DNA of 64,000 nt, from positions 1 through 64,000 of the forward strand of contig NZ_BJMM01000008.1 in the NCBI RefSeq assembly GCF_006539165.1, written 5' to 3'. Shown piece after piece: positions 8,803 to 16,095 of this stretch (position 1 is its first letter; every line of letters starts with the position of its first letter). The stretch comes from Streptomyces cacaoi (lineage in GTDB: Bacteria; Actinomycetota; Actinomycetes; Streptomycetales; Streptomycetaceae). The translations under genes and the position numbers were made by a program. Under the pieces are notes generated by a model. That model was not told the origin of the DNA, searched no databases, and was given only the letters and a program-made list of their open reading frames with translations.

Positions 8803-8925
8803 CTGACGTCGGCCCAGCAGCGGGTGCTCCGCGAGCACGGTCTGAGTTGAGCCTTTGCGCAAGGTGCGGTGCGTACGCGGTGCCCACCCACTCGTCGGCA
8901 CCGTTCGCGCCCGTGTCGGAGTCAC
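8803..8925. repeat. dispersed repeat, copy A
   Basis: About 120 bp that match 20285-20405. An exact 20-base block CTGACGTCGGCCCAGCAGCG opens both copies. It is followed by a short hairpin (GTGCTC-CGC-GAGCAC here), a shared TGAGCCT, then GCGGTGCCCACC and GTCGGCACCG.TCGCGCCCG. The two hairpins differ in sequence but both can pair. It lies between the toxin remnant and the MarR gene and is not convincingly coding on either strand. Confidence 0.7.
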
Positions 8926-8978
8926 CGGGCTCGGCCGTGGCCGCGAGAGGCCGCGGCGGTCGGAGAACCCCGCAGCCC

Positions 8979-9458
8979 TCAACGGTCGCGCGCGTCGCTC
9001 TGCTCGATCGCCGAGCAGATGCGCTCTCCGATGGTCGTCAACTGCCGCTGCTGGGCGGGGGTGAGCGCATCGAAGACGAGGCGGCGTGCGGTGGCGACAT
9101 GGTCCGGTGCGGTGCGGGCCATCTTCTCCTGTCCCGCGGGGGTCAGTGACGCGTAGCTGTAGCGGCTGTCGTCGGGATCGGGGGTGCGCTCGATCCAGCC
9201 CTTGTTCTCCAGACGGCGCAGCAGGTGGGAGACGCGGGAGAGGGAGCTGCCGGCGGTGGCGGCGAGGTCCCTGGGGCGCAGGGCCCCCTCGGGCGCCATG
9301 CTCAGGGCGGCCATCACGTGGTACTCGAAGTGGGTCATGCCGGCGTCGCGCTGCATCTGGGTGTCGAGGGCGGCGGGAAGACGGGTGGCCAGGGCGACAA
9401 GCGCGAGCCAGGTGCGGGTTTCCTCTTCGTTCAGCCACTTCGGCTCGGTTGCGTCCAT
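8979..9458 (-). CDS. MarR-family transcriptional regulator
   Basis: 159 residues with the full MarR fold: an N-terminal helix (EEETRTWLALVALATRLPAAL), the winged helix at about 60-115 (ALRPRDLAATAGSSLSRVSHL, LENKGWIERTPDPDDSRYSY with its wing) and a C-terminal dimerisation helix. ATG at 9456-9458. It is divergent from a flavin reductase/monooxygenase operon. Three copies of a TTGAACGTTCACG-like element lie in the shared promoter region, so it most likely represses that operon and itself. MarR proteins of this type usually release DNA on binding phenolic or other small ligands. The ligand is not predictable from sequence. Confidence 0.88.
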   Translation of the reverse strand: MDATEPKWLNEEETRTWLALVALATRLPAALDTQMQRDAGMTHFEYHVMAALSMAPEGALRPRDLAATAGSSLSRVSHLLRRLENKGWIERTPDPDDSRYSYASLTPAGQEKMARTAPDHVATARRLVFDALTPAQQRQLTTIGERICSAIEQSDARDR

Positions 9459-9504
9459 GCGCCGATTCTATGTGCGCATCCCAGCGGGCAACACCCGCAT
9501 CGGG

Positions 9505-9572
9505 TTGAACGTTCACGCTGTACAGGTTGACGCTTCACGCTGGGCGTGTCTACCTTCAACGTGAACATTCAA
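9505..9572. promoter_or_regulatory. probable MarR operator region, three related sites
   Basis: TTGAACGTTCACG at 9505-9517, TTGACGCTTCACG at 9527-9539 (22 bp further, two helical turns) and the inverse CGTGAACATTCAA at 9560-9572. The first and third are near-perfect inverted copies. They fill the space between the MarR start and the flavin reductase start, which fits shared control of both promoters. Confidence 0.65.
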
Positions 9573-9621
9573 CGTGTTGTTCGCAGGTTCCTACGCCCTG
9601 ACCTGCAACTGGAGGCGAACG

Positions 9622-10116
9622 ATGATCGACCGCGATACCTTTGTCGAGCTGATGAGCGGGGTGTGCTCCCCGGTCACCGTCGTGACGACGATGTCCGTCG
9701 ACGGACGGCCGTACGGCAGCACCGTGTCCAGCTTCATCTCGCTCTCACTCGACCCACCGCTGGCGAGCTTCGCCCTGCACCGCACCTCCGGACTGCTGGC
9801 CCGTGCGCGGCCGGGGGACCGGGTGGGAGTGAACATACTCGGCGCTCATCAGCAGCGGTTGGCGTCCACGTTCGCCCGTCGGCGCCCGGGCCGGGACTCG
9901 AAGTTCGACGGTGTCACCTGGACCGTCCGCAACGGCCTGCCGCACCTGCCCCGGTCGGCCGGCTGGACGGCCGGCCGGGTCGAACGCCATGTGGACGGCG
10001 GCGACCACATCCTGCTCATCGTGAGCGTCGAAGAGGTCGAACCGGCCACCGCCGCCCCGCTGGTCTACGCGCGCCGGACCTTCGCCACGCCCTCCCCGCT
10101 CGCCGTCGCGAGCTGA
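9622..10116 (+). CDS. flavin reductase domain protein (FMN/FAD reductase)
   Basis: 164 residues of the flavin reductase-like, FMN-binding split-barrel family. The N-terminal half reads SPVTVVTTMSVDGRPYGSTV then SFISLSLDPPLASFALHRTS, with the SLDPP motif of this family, and the region HVDGGDHILLIVSVEEV near the C-terminus carries the GGDH.L motif. It would reduce free FMN or FAD with NAD(P)H and hand it to the oxygenase encoded next. ATG at 9622 is preceded by GGAGGCG; an in-frame upstream ATG at 9574 overlaps the operator region and is less likely. First gene of a three-gene operon divergent from the MarR gene. Confidence 0.85.
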   Translation: MIDRDTFVELMSGVCSPVTVVTTMSVDGRPYGSTVSSFISLSLDPPLASFALHRTSGLLARARPGDRVGVNILGAHQQRLASTFARRRPGRDSKFDGVTWTVRNGLPHLPRSAGWTAGRVERHVDGGDHILLIVSVEEVEPATAAPLVYARRTFATPSPLAVAS

Positions 10117-10161
10117 CCCCCCCCGAACCGCAGAAACGGAATCAACGGAAACAACGGAACA

Positions 10162-11415
10162 ATGACGAAAACCATCATGGGCGCCCCGCACGATCCCCAC
10201 GACCCGCCCTCTCCGCGTACGGGCGACACGACGCACGCACCGCGGTTCGTGCGGTCCGACCTCGTCGCGCGTGCTGCCGCACTGCGGCCGCTGCTCGCCG
10301 TCAACGCCGACCGTGCCGACCGCGAGCGCGAGGTGCCCGCGGAGAACATCACCGCCCTGGCCGGGGCCGGGCTGCTCTCGTTGACGCGGCCCGCCCGTTA
10401 CGGAGGTCTCCAGACCGACCTGCGCACCCTGCTGGAGGTCGGCCGCGAGGTCGGCCGCGCCTGCGGGTCGACCGCCTGGGTGACCTCGCTGCTCAACGGC
10501 AACGCGTGGTTCGTCGGGCTCTTCCCGGCCCAGGCCCAGGACGACGTCTGGGCGGCCACCCCCGACGCCCTGGTCGCCGGCGTCGTGACCCCCTCGGGCA
10601 CCGCGAGCCCGGTCGACGGCGGGTACCGGGTGAGCGGGCGATGGGCTCCCGCCTCCGGGTGCGCCCACGCCGACTGGGCGGTCCTCGGGGTGAAGCGGCC
10701 GGACGCCGGGGACACACCGGACGCCGTCGGCATCGTCCTCGTACCGATGTCGGAACTGACCGTCGAGGACACCTGGTTCGTGGCGGGTATGCGCGGAACC
10801 GCGTCCAACACCCTCGTCGGCGACGACCTGTTCGTACCCGCGCACCGCTTCCACTCCGTCCCCCGCGCCGTCGAGAGCCGCTACGCCACCCCCTTCACCG
10901 ACGAGGCGCTCTACCGGGCACCCTTCGTATCGGTCGCCGCGCTGGTACTGACCGGGCCCCCACTCGGCCTGGCCGCGGCGGCCGTCGACCTCCTGCTGGA
11001 GAAGGCCCCACAGCGAGCGCTGACCATGACCGGCTACACCACGCAGGCCGAGGCGCCCACCGTCCAACTCGCCGCAGCGCGGGCGGCATCGCTCGCCGAC
11101 TCCGCCACGCTGCACGCCTACCGCGCGGCCGACGACCTCGACGAGGCCGCACGGACCGGGGTGTCCCCCGGCTACGACGCCCGCGCACGGATCCGTATGG
11201 ACGGGGGAGTGGCGGCGGTCCACGCGCGCGAAGCGGTCCGCGTCGTGTGCTCGGCCCAGGGGGCGTCGAGCTTCAGCGAGTCCAACCCGCTACAGCGCAT
11301 CTGGCGCGACATCGAGACCGCGAGCCGCCACGCCGTCCTCAACCCCGAGGTGGCCGCCGAGATCTACGGCAAGTCGCTCTTCGGCATCCGGGGCACGGTG
11401 ACGGCGATGGTGTAG
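10162..11415 (+). CDS. acyl-CoA dehydrogenase-fold flavin-dependent monooxygenase
   Basis: 417 residues with the acyl-CoA dehydrogenase fold as used by two-component flavin hydroxylases (HpaB/HsaA-like). An N-terminal helical domain (ENITALAGAGLLSLTRPARY), a central beta domain (GRWAPASGCAHADWAVLG, DTWFVAGMRGTASN) and a C-terminal four-helix domain ending NPEVAAEIYGKSLFGIRG are all present. The catalytic Glu of true acyl-CoA dehydrogenases is not evident, and the preceding gene supplies reduced flavin. An oxygenase acting on an aromatic or other small substrate is therefore more likely than a dehydrogenase. It lies 45 bp after the reductase and 103 bp before the oxidoreductase. MarR control is probable. 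Confidence 0.8.
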   Translation: MTKTIMGAPHDPHDPPSPRTGDTTHAPRFVRSDLVARAAALRPLLAVNADRADREREVPAENITALAGAGLLSLTRPARYGGLQTDLRTLLEVGREVGRACGSTAWVTSLLNGNAWFVGLFPAQAQDDVWAATPDALVAGVVTPSGTASPVDGGYRVSGRWAPASGCAHADWAVLGVKRPDAGDTPDAVGIVLVPMSELTVEDTWFVAGMRGTASNTLVGDDLFVPAHRFHSVPRAVESRYATPFTDEALYRAPFVSVAALVLTGPPLGLAAAAVDLLLEKAPQRALTMTGYTTQAEAPTVQLAAARAASLADSATLHAYRAADDLDEAARTGVSPGYDARARIRMDGGVAAVHAREAVRVVCSAQGASSFSESNPLQRIWRDIETASRHAVLNPEVAAEIYGKSLFGIRGTVTAMV

Positions 11416-11518
11416 GACGCCCTCCGCCCAGCTCACCCATCCATCCATCCACCCACCGCACCGCCGCATCCCTCCGCGATGCCGGCGACGACATCAACAC
11501 ACCTTGGAGAACACTGTC

Positions 11519-12472
11519 ATGACTGTCACGAGTGCCATGAAAGCCATACGTTTCCACGAGTTCGGCGGCAGCGAGGTCCTGCGTTTCGAGGACGTCGACC
11601 GTCCGGTCCCCGGCGCCGGGCAGGTGCTGGTGCGGGTGGCGGCCACGTCGTTCAACCCGGTCGACAGCCATATCCGCGCCGGCGCCCTGGGCGAGCTGCT
11701 GCCGATCACCTTCCCCTACGTGACCGGCATCGACCTGGCGGGCACGGTCGCCGGATGCGGCCCGGACGTCACAGGGTGGGAACTCGGAGCGCCGGTCGTG
11801 GCCATGCTGCCCCTCGACTCGGCCGGCGGCGCCGCCGAGTACGTCCTCGTTCCGGCCGGGTCCCTGGCCCCGGCGCCCCGGACGATCGACCTCGTCGACG
11901 CGGCGGCGCTGCCGCTGACCGGCCTCGCGGCCTGGCAGACGCTGTTCGAGCTGGCCGAGCTGAAGCCCGGCCAGACCGTCCTGGTCAACGGGGCGGGAGG
12001 CGCGGTCGGCGGCCTCGTGGTGCAGCTCGCCGTCGACGCGGGCGCGCACGTCACCGCGGTGGACGTGCCACGCCACGCCGACCGCCTCCGGGAGTACGGC
12101 GCTGACCGGGTCGTCGGCCCCCTCGACCTCGACACGGGTCCGGCCGCCGTGGGGGGTCCGTTCCAGGTCGTGGTCAACCATGTACGCCTCTCCCCGGACG
12201 GGCTGGCGCGTCTGACGCAGTACGCCGCCGACGGCGGAGCCGTCGCCAGCAGCGCCGGGCCGGTCCCCGAGGACCCCGCCCGGGGAGTACGCAGCGCCGG
12301 CCTGTGGGTGCGCAGCGACGGAGCCCAACTGACCGAACTGGCCGCCAAGGTGGACGCGGGCACGCTCCGGCTCCATGTCGCCGCCCGCCGCCCCATGGCC
12401 GACCTGCCCGCCCTGCACGAGGAGTCCGATGCCGGACGACTCGTCGGTAAGACGGTCGTCAGCGTGCCCTGA
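11519..12472 (+). CDS. zinc-independent quinone oxidoreductase-type alcohol dehydrogenase
   Basis: 317 residues of the medium-chain dehydrogenase/reductase superfamily. The GroES-like N-terminal domain reads MKAIRFHEFGGSEVLRFEDV after a short leader, and the NADPH-binding domain has the glycine motif VNGAGGAVGGLVVQLA. The structural zinc cysteines are absent, as in quinone oxidoreductases. It would reduce a quinone or enone with NADPH, possibly the product of the preceding monooxygenase. ATG at 11519 has TTGGAG upstream; an in-frame ATG at 11504 lacks a site. Third gene of the MarR-linked operon. Confidence 0.82.
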   Translation: MTVTSAMKAIRFHEFGGSEVLRFEDVDRPVPGAGQVLVRVAATSFNPVDSHIRAGALGELLPITFPYVTGIDLAGTVAGCGPDVTGWELGAPVVAMLPLDSAGGAAEYVLVPAGSLAPAPRTIDLVDAAALPLTGLAAWQTLFELAELKPGQTVLVNGAGGAVGGLVVQLAVDAGAHVTAVDVPRHADRLREYGADRVVGPLDLDTGPAAVGGPFQVVVNHVRLSPDGLARLTQYAADGGAVASSAGPVPEDPARGVRSAGLWVRSDGAQLTELAAKVDAGTLRLHVAARRPMADLPALHEESDAGRLVGKTVVSVP

Positions 12473-12599
12473 GCACCTCTGGCCCCGTCCCCACCACGGT
12501 CAGGGTGACCGTCGGCAGCCGTGCGGTCGTTACGGACCAGTTCGGCGAGGGGCGAGGGACGGCTGTGCGGGGGCCGGGCGATGTGGGTGAGGCCGGGCG

Positions 12600-12848
12600 A
12601 GCGAGCGACGGGGACCTGATCCGCCGGCAGCACGACCGCTTCGGGAAGCACACCCCCGCCCCGCGCCTGGGCGCCGCCGAGGCCGAGCAGGTCCTGCGCG
12701 GCTTCCTCCCGCAGCGGGGCCCAGGCACCCGACGTACCGGGCGATCGAGGAACTCGGGCGGGCGGTCCGTGCGGCGTTCATCTGCGACCACCTCGCCGAC
12801 GCGGACCTGCGCCGCGGGATCAACGGCGGGCTCCAGGTCGTGGAGCGT
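12600..12848 (+). pseudogene. Tn3-family transposase C-terminal fragment
   Basis: The plus strand encodes [20 protein letters not shown] then [13 protein letters not shown], and after a one-base shift near 12722 [20 protein letters not shown] and [13 protein letters not shown]. These match the conserved C-terminal region of Tn3-type transposases (E.LGRA...F.C.YL....LR.EI..GLQVVE). Everything N-terminal and the final residues are missing. It is a transposon scar sitting after the quinone oxidoreductase gene. Confidence 0.65.
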
Positions 12849-12965
12849 CGTCGGCGGCGCCGCCCAGGCGGGAGAGGTCGATGGACAGCATCGGCGCGTT
12901 CGGGGCGAAGGCGACGGTCGATTCGGCGTCGAACATGCCGGCCAGGTCATGCCGGCCAGGTCTTC
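12849..12965 (-). pseudogene. fragment of a conjugation-type ATPase (VirB4/TraC-like)
   Basis: The minus strand encodes [20 protein letters not shown] followed by [14 protein letters not shown], a segment found between the Walker motifs of the large ATP-binding proteins of actinomycete integrative and conjugative elements. The upstream end shows a 14-bp tandem duplication (ACCTGGCCGGCATG twice) that shifts the frame. Only about 40 residues survive. Together with the Tn3 fragment it marks a lost mobile element. Confidence 0.45.
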
Positions 12966-12996
12966 ATGGGCCAGTCGGCGCCGCTGTGGCCGGGCG

Positions 12997-13473
12997 TCAG
13001 CCGCCCACGGCGGTCGACCGGACGGCCGCCGCTGCCCGCTTGCGCCGCCTGCGCAGCAGCACGACGACGAGTGCGAAGACCTGGAGCACGAGGTCCAGGC
13101 CCGGCAGGTCGGCGGTCGCCTCCGAGCGGACGTGGCCGGTGCGGCGGATCGTGCCGGCGGGCTCGCCGTCGCCGCCGAGCATGGTGTACTCCCGGTCTGC
13201 CGGCGCGGTCCGCCGGAACGGGATGACCCGCCCGGAACACGTGATGTGCCAGCTTCGGCGCACCCGGTCCGTGGTCGCGAGGACGGTCCCGTCGGCGTCG
13301 AGCAGTTCGTGGACACCACTGAAGCGGTGCACGCGGACGCGGTAGCCGACCCCGTGCAGGGTGAACCGCGCACCGGTGCCGCCTCGGCGCAAGGAGAACG
13401 CCGTCAGCGCCCGGCCGTCCTCGGTGAACTCGTACTGCTGGCTCGGCAGATGGACCCTCTTCGCGTGCAACAT
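12997..13473 (-). CDS. LURP-one/tubby-like hypothetical membrane protein
   Basis: 158 residues beginning [20 protein letters not shown]. The body is a series of short beta strands ([38 protein letters not shown]) resembling LURP-one/tubby C-terminal-like barrels. The C-terminus has one hydrophobic segment, [15 protein letters not shown], followed by RRRRKR, a membrane anchor with a basic cytosolic end. The upstream frame extends 14 residues to 13515, but ATG at 13471-13473 gives the better start. It lies tail-out from the two-component genes. Function is unknown. Confidence 0.65.
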   Translation of the reverse strand: MLHAKRVHLPSQQYEFTEDGRALTAFSLRRGGTGARFTLHGVGYRVRVHRFSGVHELLDADGTVLATTDRVRRSWHITCSGRVIPFRRTAPADREYTMLGGDGEPAGTIRRTGHVRSEATADLPGLDLVLQVFALVVVLLRRRRKRAAAAVRSTAVGG

Positions 13474-13638
13474 GGCTTCATCCCAGCATCGCCCCGCCGA
13501 CCGGACCCATGCCATCTGTCATGCCTGACGGGCGACAGAACGGACGGGGGCGCCGGTCACGGGTGGGCCATGCTTGCCCGCATGCCCCCTGTCTCCCCGA
13601 CCGCTCCCTGTCCGCCCCTACAGCAGCCGGGCCGTAAC

Positions 13639-14835
13639 ATGAGCGACGTGGGCGCACGCGATCCGGACGAGTTCTCCGCCGACCAGTGGCCGGACTGGAG
13701 TTTCTGGAAGAACCAGCCGGGCGGCCCCAGGGGCCGCGTGGCCGTCGCCACGGCCACGGCGCTGGCCTCCCTCACCCTGATCGCGCGGGCCAGGGACATC
13801 GCACACGGCACCGCACCTCCCCTGCTCACCTCGCTCACGCTCGGCCTCCTCGCCTGCTACGTCGTCGGCTGCGTGCTGGCGCCCTGGTACGGGCCGGTGG
13901 CGCTGCACCGGGGCCGCGTCGCCGTCGTGGCCGTGATGTTCCTCCTCGGGGCGGCACCGGCCGTGCTTCTCGCGTCGCCGTCCTACCTGACGGATCTGAC
14001 CTTCGCCCTCTCGATCGGACTCATGCTGCTGCCGCTGCGCCACGCGCTGCTGCTCGGCCTCGCCACGGTGCTGGGACAGATCGTCTGGATGCGTCTCGCG
14101 CGGGGCGAGGTGGCCTGGGCGCAGGTGGCCGTCCTCGTCGGTGTCACCGCGGCACTCGGCACCGTGTTCGCGCTCAGCTTCACGGTCGGCCATCTGCGGG
14201 CCGCGCGCGAGCAGATCAAGAGGCTGGCCGTGAACCAGGAACGGGAACGGGTCGCCCGGGACATGCACGACGTCCTCGGCCACAGCCTCTCCACCATGAC
14301 CGTCAAACTGGGTCTGACGCGGCGCATCCTGGAGTCCTCGAGAGATGTGGCCCTCGCCGTCGGCCAGGTCACCGAGCTGGAGAACATGGCGCGCACGGCG
14401 CTGTCCGATGTGCGGGCCACCATCTCGGACTACCGCACTCTGTCCCTGGACAGCGAGCTCGCCGGCGCCCGGGTGGCGCTGCGGGCCGGCGGCATCCGGG
14501 CCGATCTGCCCGCCGCGACCGACGCTGTGCGCGCCGACCTGCGCGAGGTGTTCGGCTACGTCGTGCGGGAGGCGGTCACCAACGTGCTGCGGCACTCCGA
14601 CGCCGAACTGTGCACGGTCCGCCTCGGGCCCGACTGGGTCGAGGTCACCGACAACGGCAGCTCCACCGGCGTGGCGAGCGCCGGGAACGGACTCACCGGC
14701 CTCGCCGAACGGCTGGCCGCCGTGTCGGGCACCCTCGAACACAGGTCTGTCCCCGGCGGCGGGTTCCGGGTCCTCGCCCGCGGGCCGGCCCCGGCGACCG
14801 ACCTCGCACCGCCACAGGAAGCCGGGTCGGCATGA
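13639..14835 (+). CDS. sensor histidine kinase (DesK/NarL-partner type)
   Basis: 398 residues. The N-terminal 170 residues hold four to five membrane helices (LTSLTLGLLACYVVGCVL, VAVVAVMFLLGAAPAVLL, ALSIGLMLLPL, AVLVGVTAALGTVFALSF). A HisKA_3 box follows, with the phosphorylated His at residue 210 in RERVARDMHDVLGHSLS. The HATPase domain shows VVREAVTNVLRHSDA and a glycine-rich GNGLTGLAERL. The kinase senses an unknown membrane or envelope signal and phosphorylates the regulator encoded immediately downstream. The two genes overlap by ATGA (14832-14835), so translation is coupled. The start at 13639 is the first ATG with sensible context. Confidence 0.88.
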   Translation: MSDVGARDPDEFSADQWPDWSFWKNQPGGPRGRVAVATATALASLTLIARARDIAHGTAPPLLTSLTLGLLACYVVGCVLAPWYGPVALHRGRVAVVAVMFLLGAAPAVLLASPSYLTDLTFALSIGLMLLPLRHALLLGLATVLGQIVWMRLARGEVAWAQVAVLVGVTAALGTVFALSFTVGHLRAAREQIKRLAVNQERERVARDMHDVLGHSLSTMTVKLGLTRRILESSRDVALAVGQVTELENMARTALSDVRATISDYRTLSLDSELAGARVALRAGGIRADLPAATDAVRADLREVFGYVVREAVTNVLRHSDAELCTVRLGPDWVEVTDNGSSTGVASAGNGLTGLAERLAAVSGTLEHRSVPGGGFRVLARGPAPATDLAPPQEAGSA

Positions 14836-15437
14836 TCCGCGTCCTGCTGGCCGACGACCAGGCACTCGTACGCGGCGCCCTCGCGGCCGTGCTCCGGCTC
14901 GAACCCGACATCGACGTGGTTGCCGAGGTCGGCACCGGCACCGAGGTGCCGGCCGCCGCGCAGCGGACCGCGCCCGACATCGCGCTGCTCGACGTGCAGA
15001 TGCCCGGCCGGGACGGCTTGGCCGTCGCCGCCGACCTACAGCGGGCGCTGCCGGGCTGCCGCACCATCATCTGCACGACCTTCAGCCGGCCCGGCTACCT
15101 CGTGCGGGCGATGTCCGCGGGCGCGGCCGGGTACGTCGTGAAGGACTCCCCGCCGGAACAACTGGTCGACGCGATCCGCCGCGTCCACGCCGGCCTGCGG
15201 TTCGTGGATCCGGCCCTCGCCGCGGAAGCGCTGGCCGGCGGTGCGAGTCCGCTGACCGAGCGCGAGGCGGACGTGCTGCGCGCCACCGCGGAGGGCGGCA
15301 CCGTGGCCGACATCGCCAGGGCGCTCCAGCTGTCCCCGGGCACCGTGCGCAACCACCTGTCGTCGGCGATCGGCAAGACGCAGGCCCGCACCCGCGCCGA
15401 GGCGGCCCGGCTCGCGGAAGCCAACGGCTGGCTGTGA
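14832..15437 (+). CDS. NarL/LuxR-type response regulator
   Basis: 201 residues. The receiver domain has DD at 8-9, the phosphate-accepting Asp54 in IALLDVQMPG and Lys104 in GYVVKDSPP. The C-terminal LuxR helix-turn-helix reads LTEREADVLRATAEGGTVAD then IARALQLSPGTVRNHLSSAI. The whole matches DesR-like regulators. Phosphorylated by the preceding kinase, it should dimerise and control a nearby or distant promoter. The usual desaturase or ABC transporter target is not adjacent here, so the target is unknown. Confidence 0.9.
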   Translation: MIRVLLADDQALVRGALAAVLRLEPDIDVVAEVGTGTEVPAAAQRTAPDIALLDVQMPGRDGLAVAADLQRALPGCRTIICTTFSRPGYLVRAMSAGAAGYVVKDSPPEQLVDAIRRVHAGLRFVDPALAAEALAGGASPLTEREADVLRATAEGGTVADIARALQLSPGTVRNHLSSAIGKTQARTRAEAARLAEANGWL

Positions 15438-15579
15438 CCGTGCCGCCGCCCACCAGGGCCTGCTCCGCGGGACGTACTCCCCGTGGAGACGTGGAGATGC
15501 TGCCGACTGTGAAGCTCCGGGTCCGCCCGGATCCTTCCGGATGCGCGGCCGTCACCCGCACCGGCGGTCCCACCGCGGT

Positions 15580-16095
15580 ACCGGCTCCCGGCGGAGCCGG
15601 TCCCACCCAGGACGCCTCGAACTCGAAGCCGACGGCGCGCTGTACGGCCGTGGCGCCGGCCGGTCCATGGGGTCCGGGCGCGTGTGTGTGGTGGTGCTCC
15701 CCGTCCGGGTGCCCGGTGTCCTTCGGTACCGGTCCCGCCATCGCCCGTGCCGCGTTCGCCTCCGCCGCCCGCTCGAAGCGGTCGGAGGGGTCGCTCACCC
15801 GGAGTCCGTCACCGTTGTTCCTGCCCGCGACCGGGCCCTGCCGTTGCTGGACGACATGCGTCAGCTCATGGGCCAGCGTGCGTTTGTCGGCACCTTGCGC
15901 GCCGATGACGATGTGCTCTCCCGAGGTGTAGGCACGGGCTCCCAGCTCTGCCGCCGAGCGTCGGGCGGTGGCGTCGCTGTGCACCTGTACCCGGGAGAAG
16001 TCCGCGCCGAGCCGGGCTTCCAGCTCGGTGCGCGTGTCGTCGTCGAGGGGGCGGCCCTGCGCCCGGTCCGCCTCAGCCCCGGTCGGCCGTGAGGA
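15580..16095 (-). pseudogene. eCIS-core (DUF4157) protein remnant
   Basis: The minus strand encodes GRPLDDDTRTELEARLGADF, then VHSDATARRSAAELGARAYT and the zinc-protease-like motif AHELTHVVQQRQG (HELTH), then AVQRAVGFEFEASW. This is the DUF4157 domain found in proteins linked to extracellular contractile injection systems. No start codon lies in frame before GTG at 15982-15984, which would cut into the domain. The frame also runs on past the normal sequence into the antisense of the response regulator without a stop. Both ends seem lost. It overlaps the end of the GMC gene by about 20 bp. Confidence 0.55.

Noticed and set aside
9745..11223. 492-residue minus-strand frame
   Set aside because: Gly/Arg/Val-rich shadow of the flavin reductase and monooxygenase genes.
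12505..13638. Long plus-strand open frame leading into the histidine kinase
   Set aside because: Composition before 13639 is non-coding apart from the Tn3 fragment, and a histidine kinase of normal size starts at 13639.
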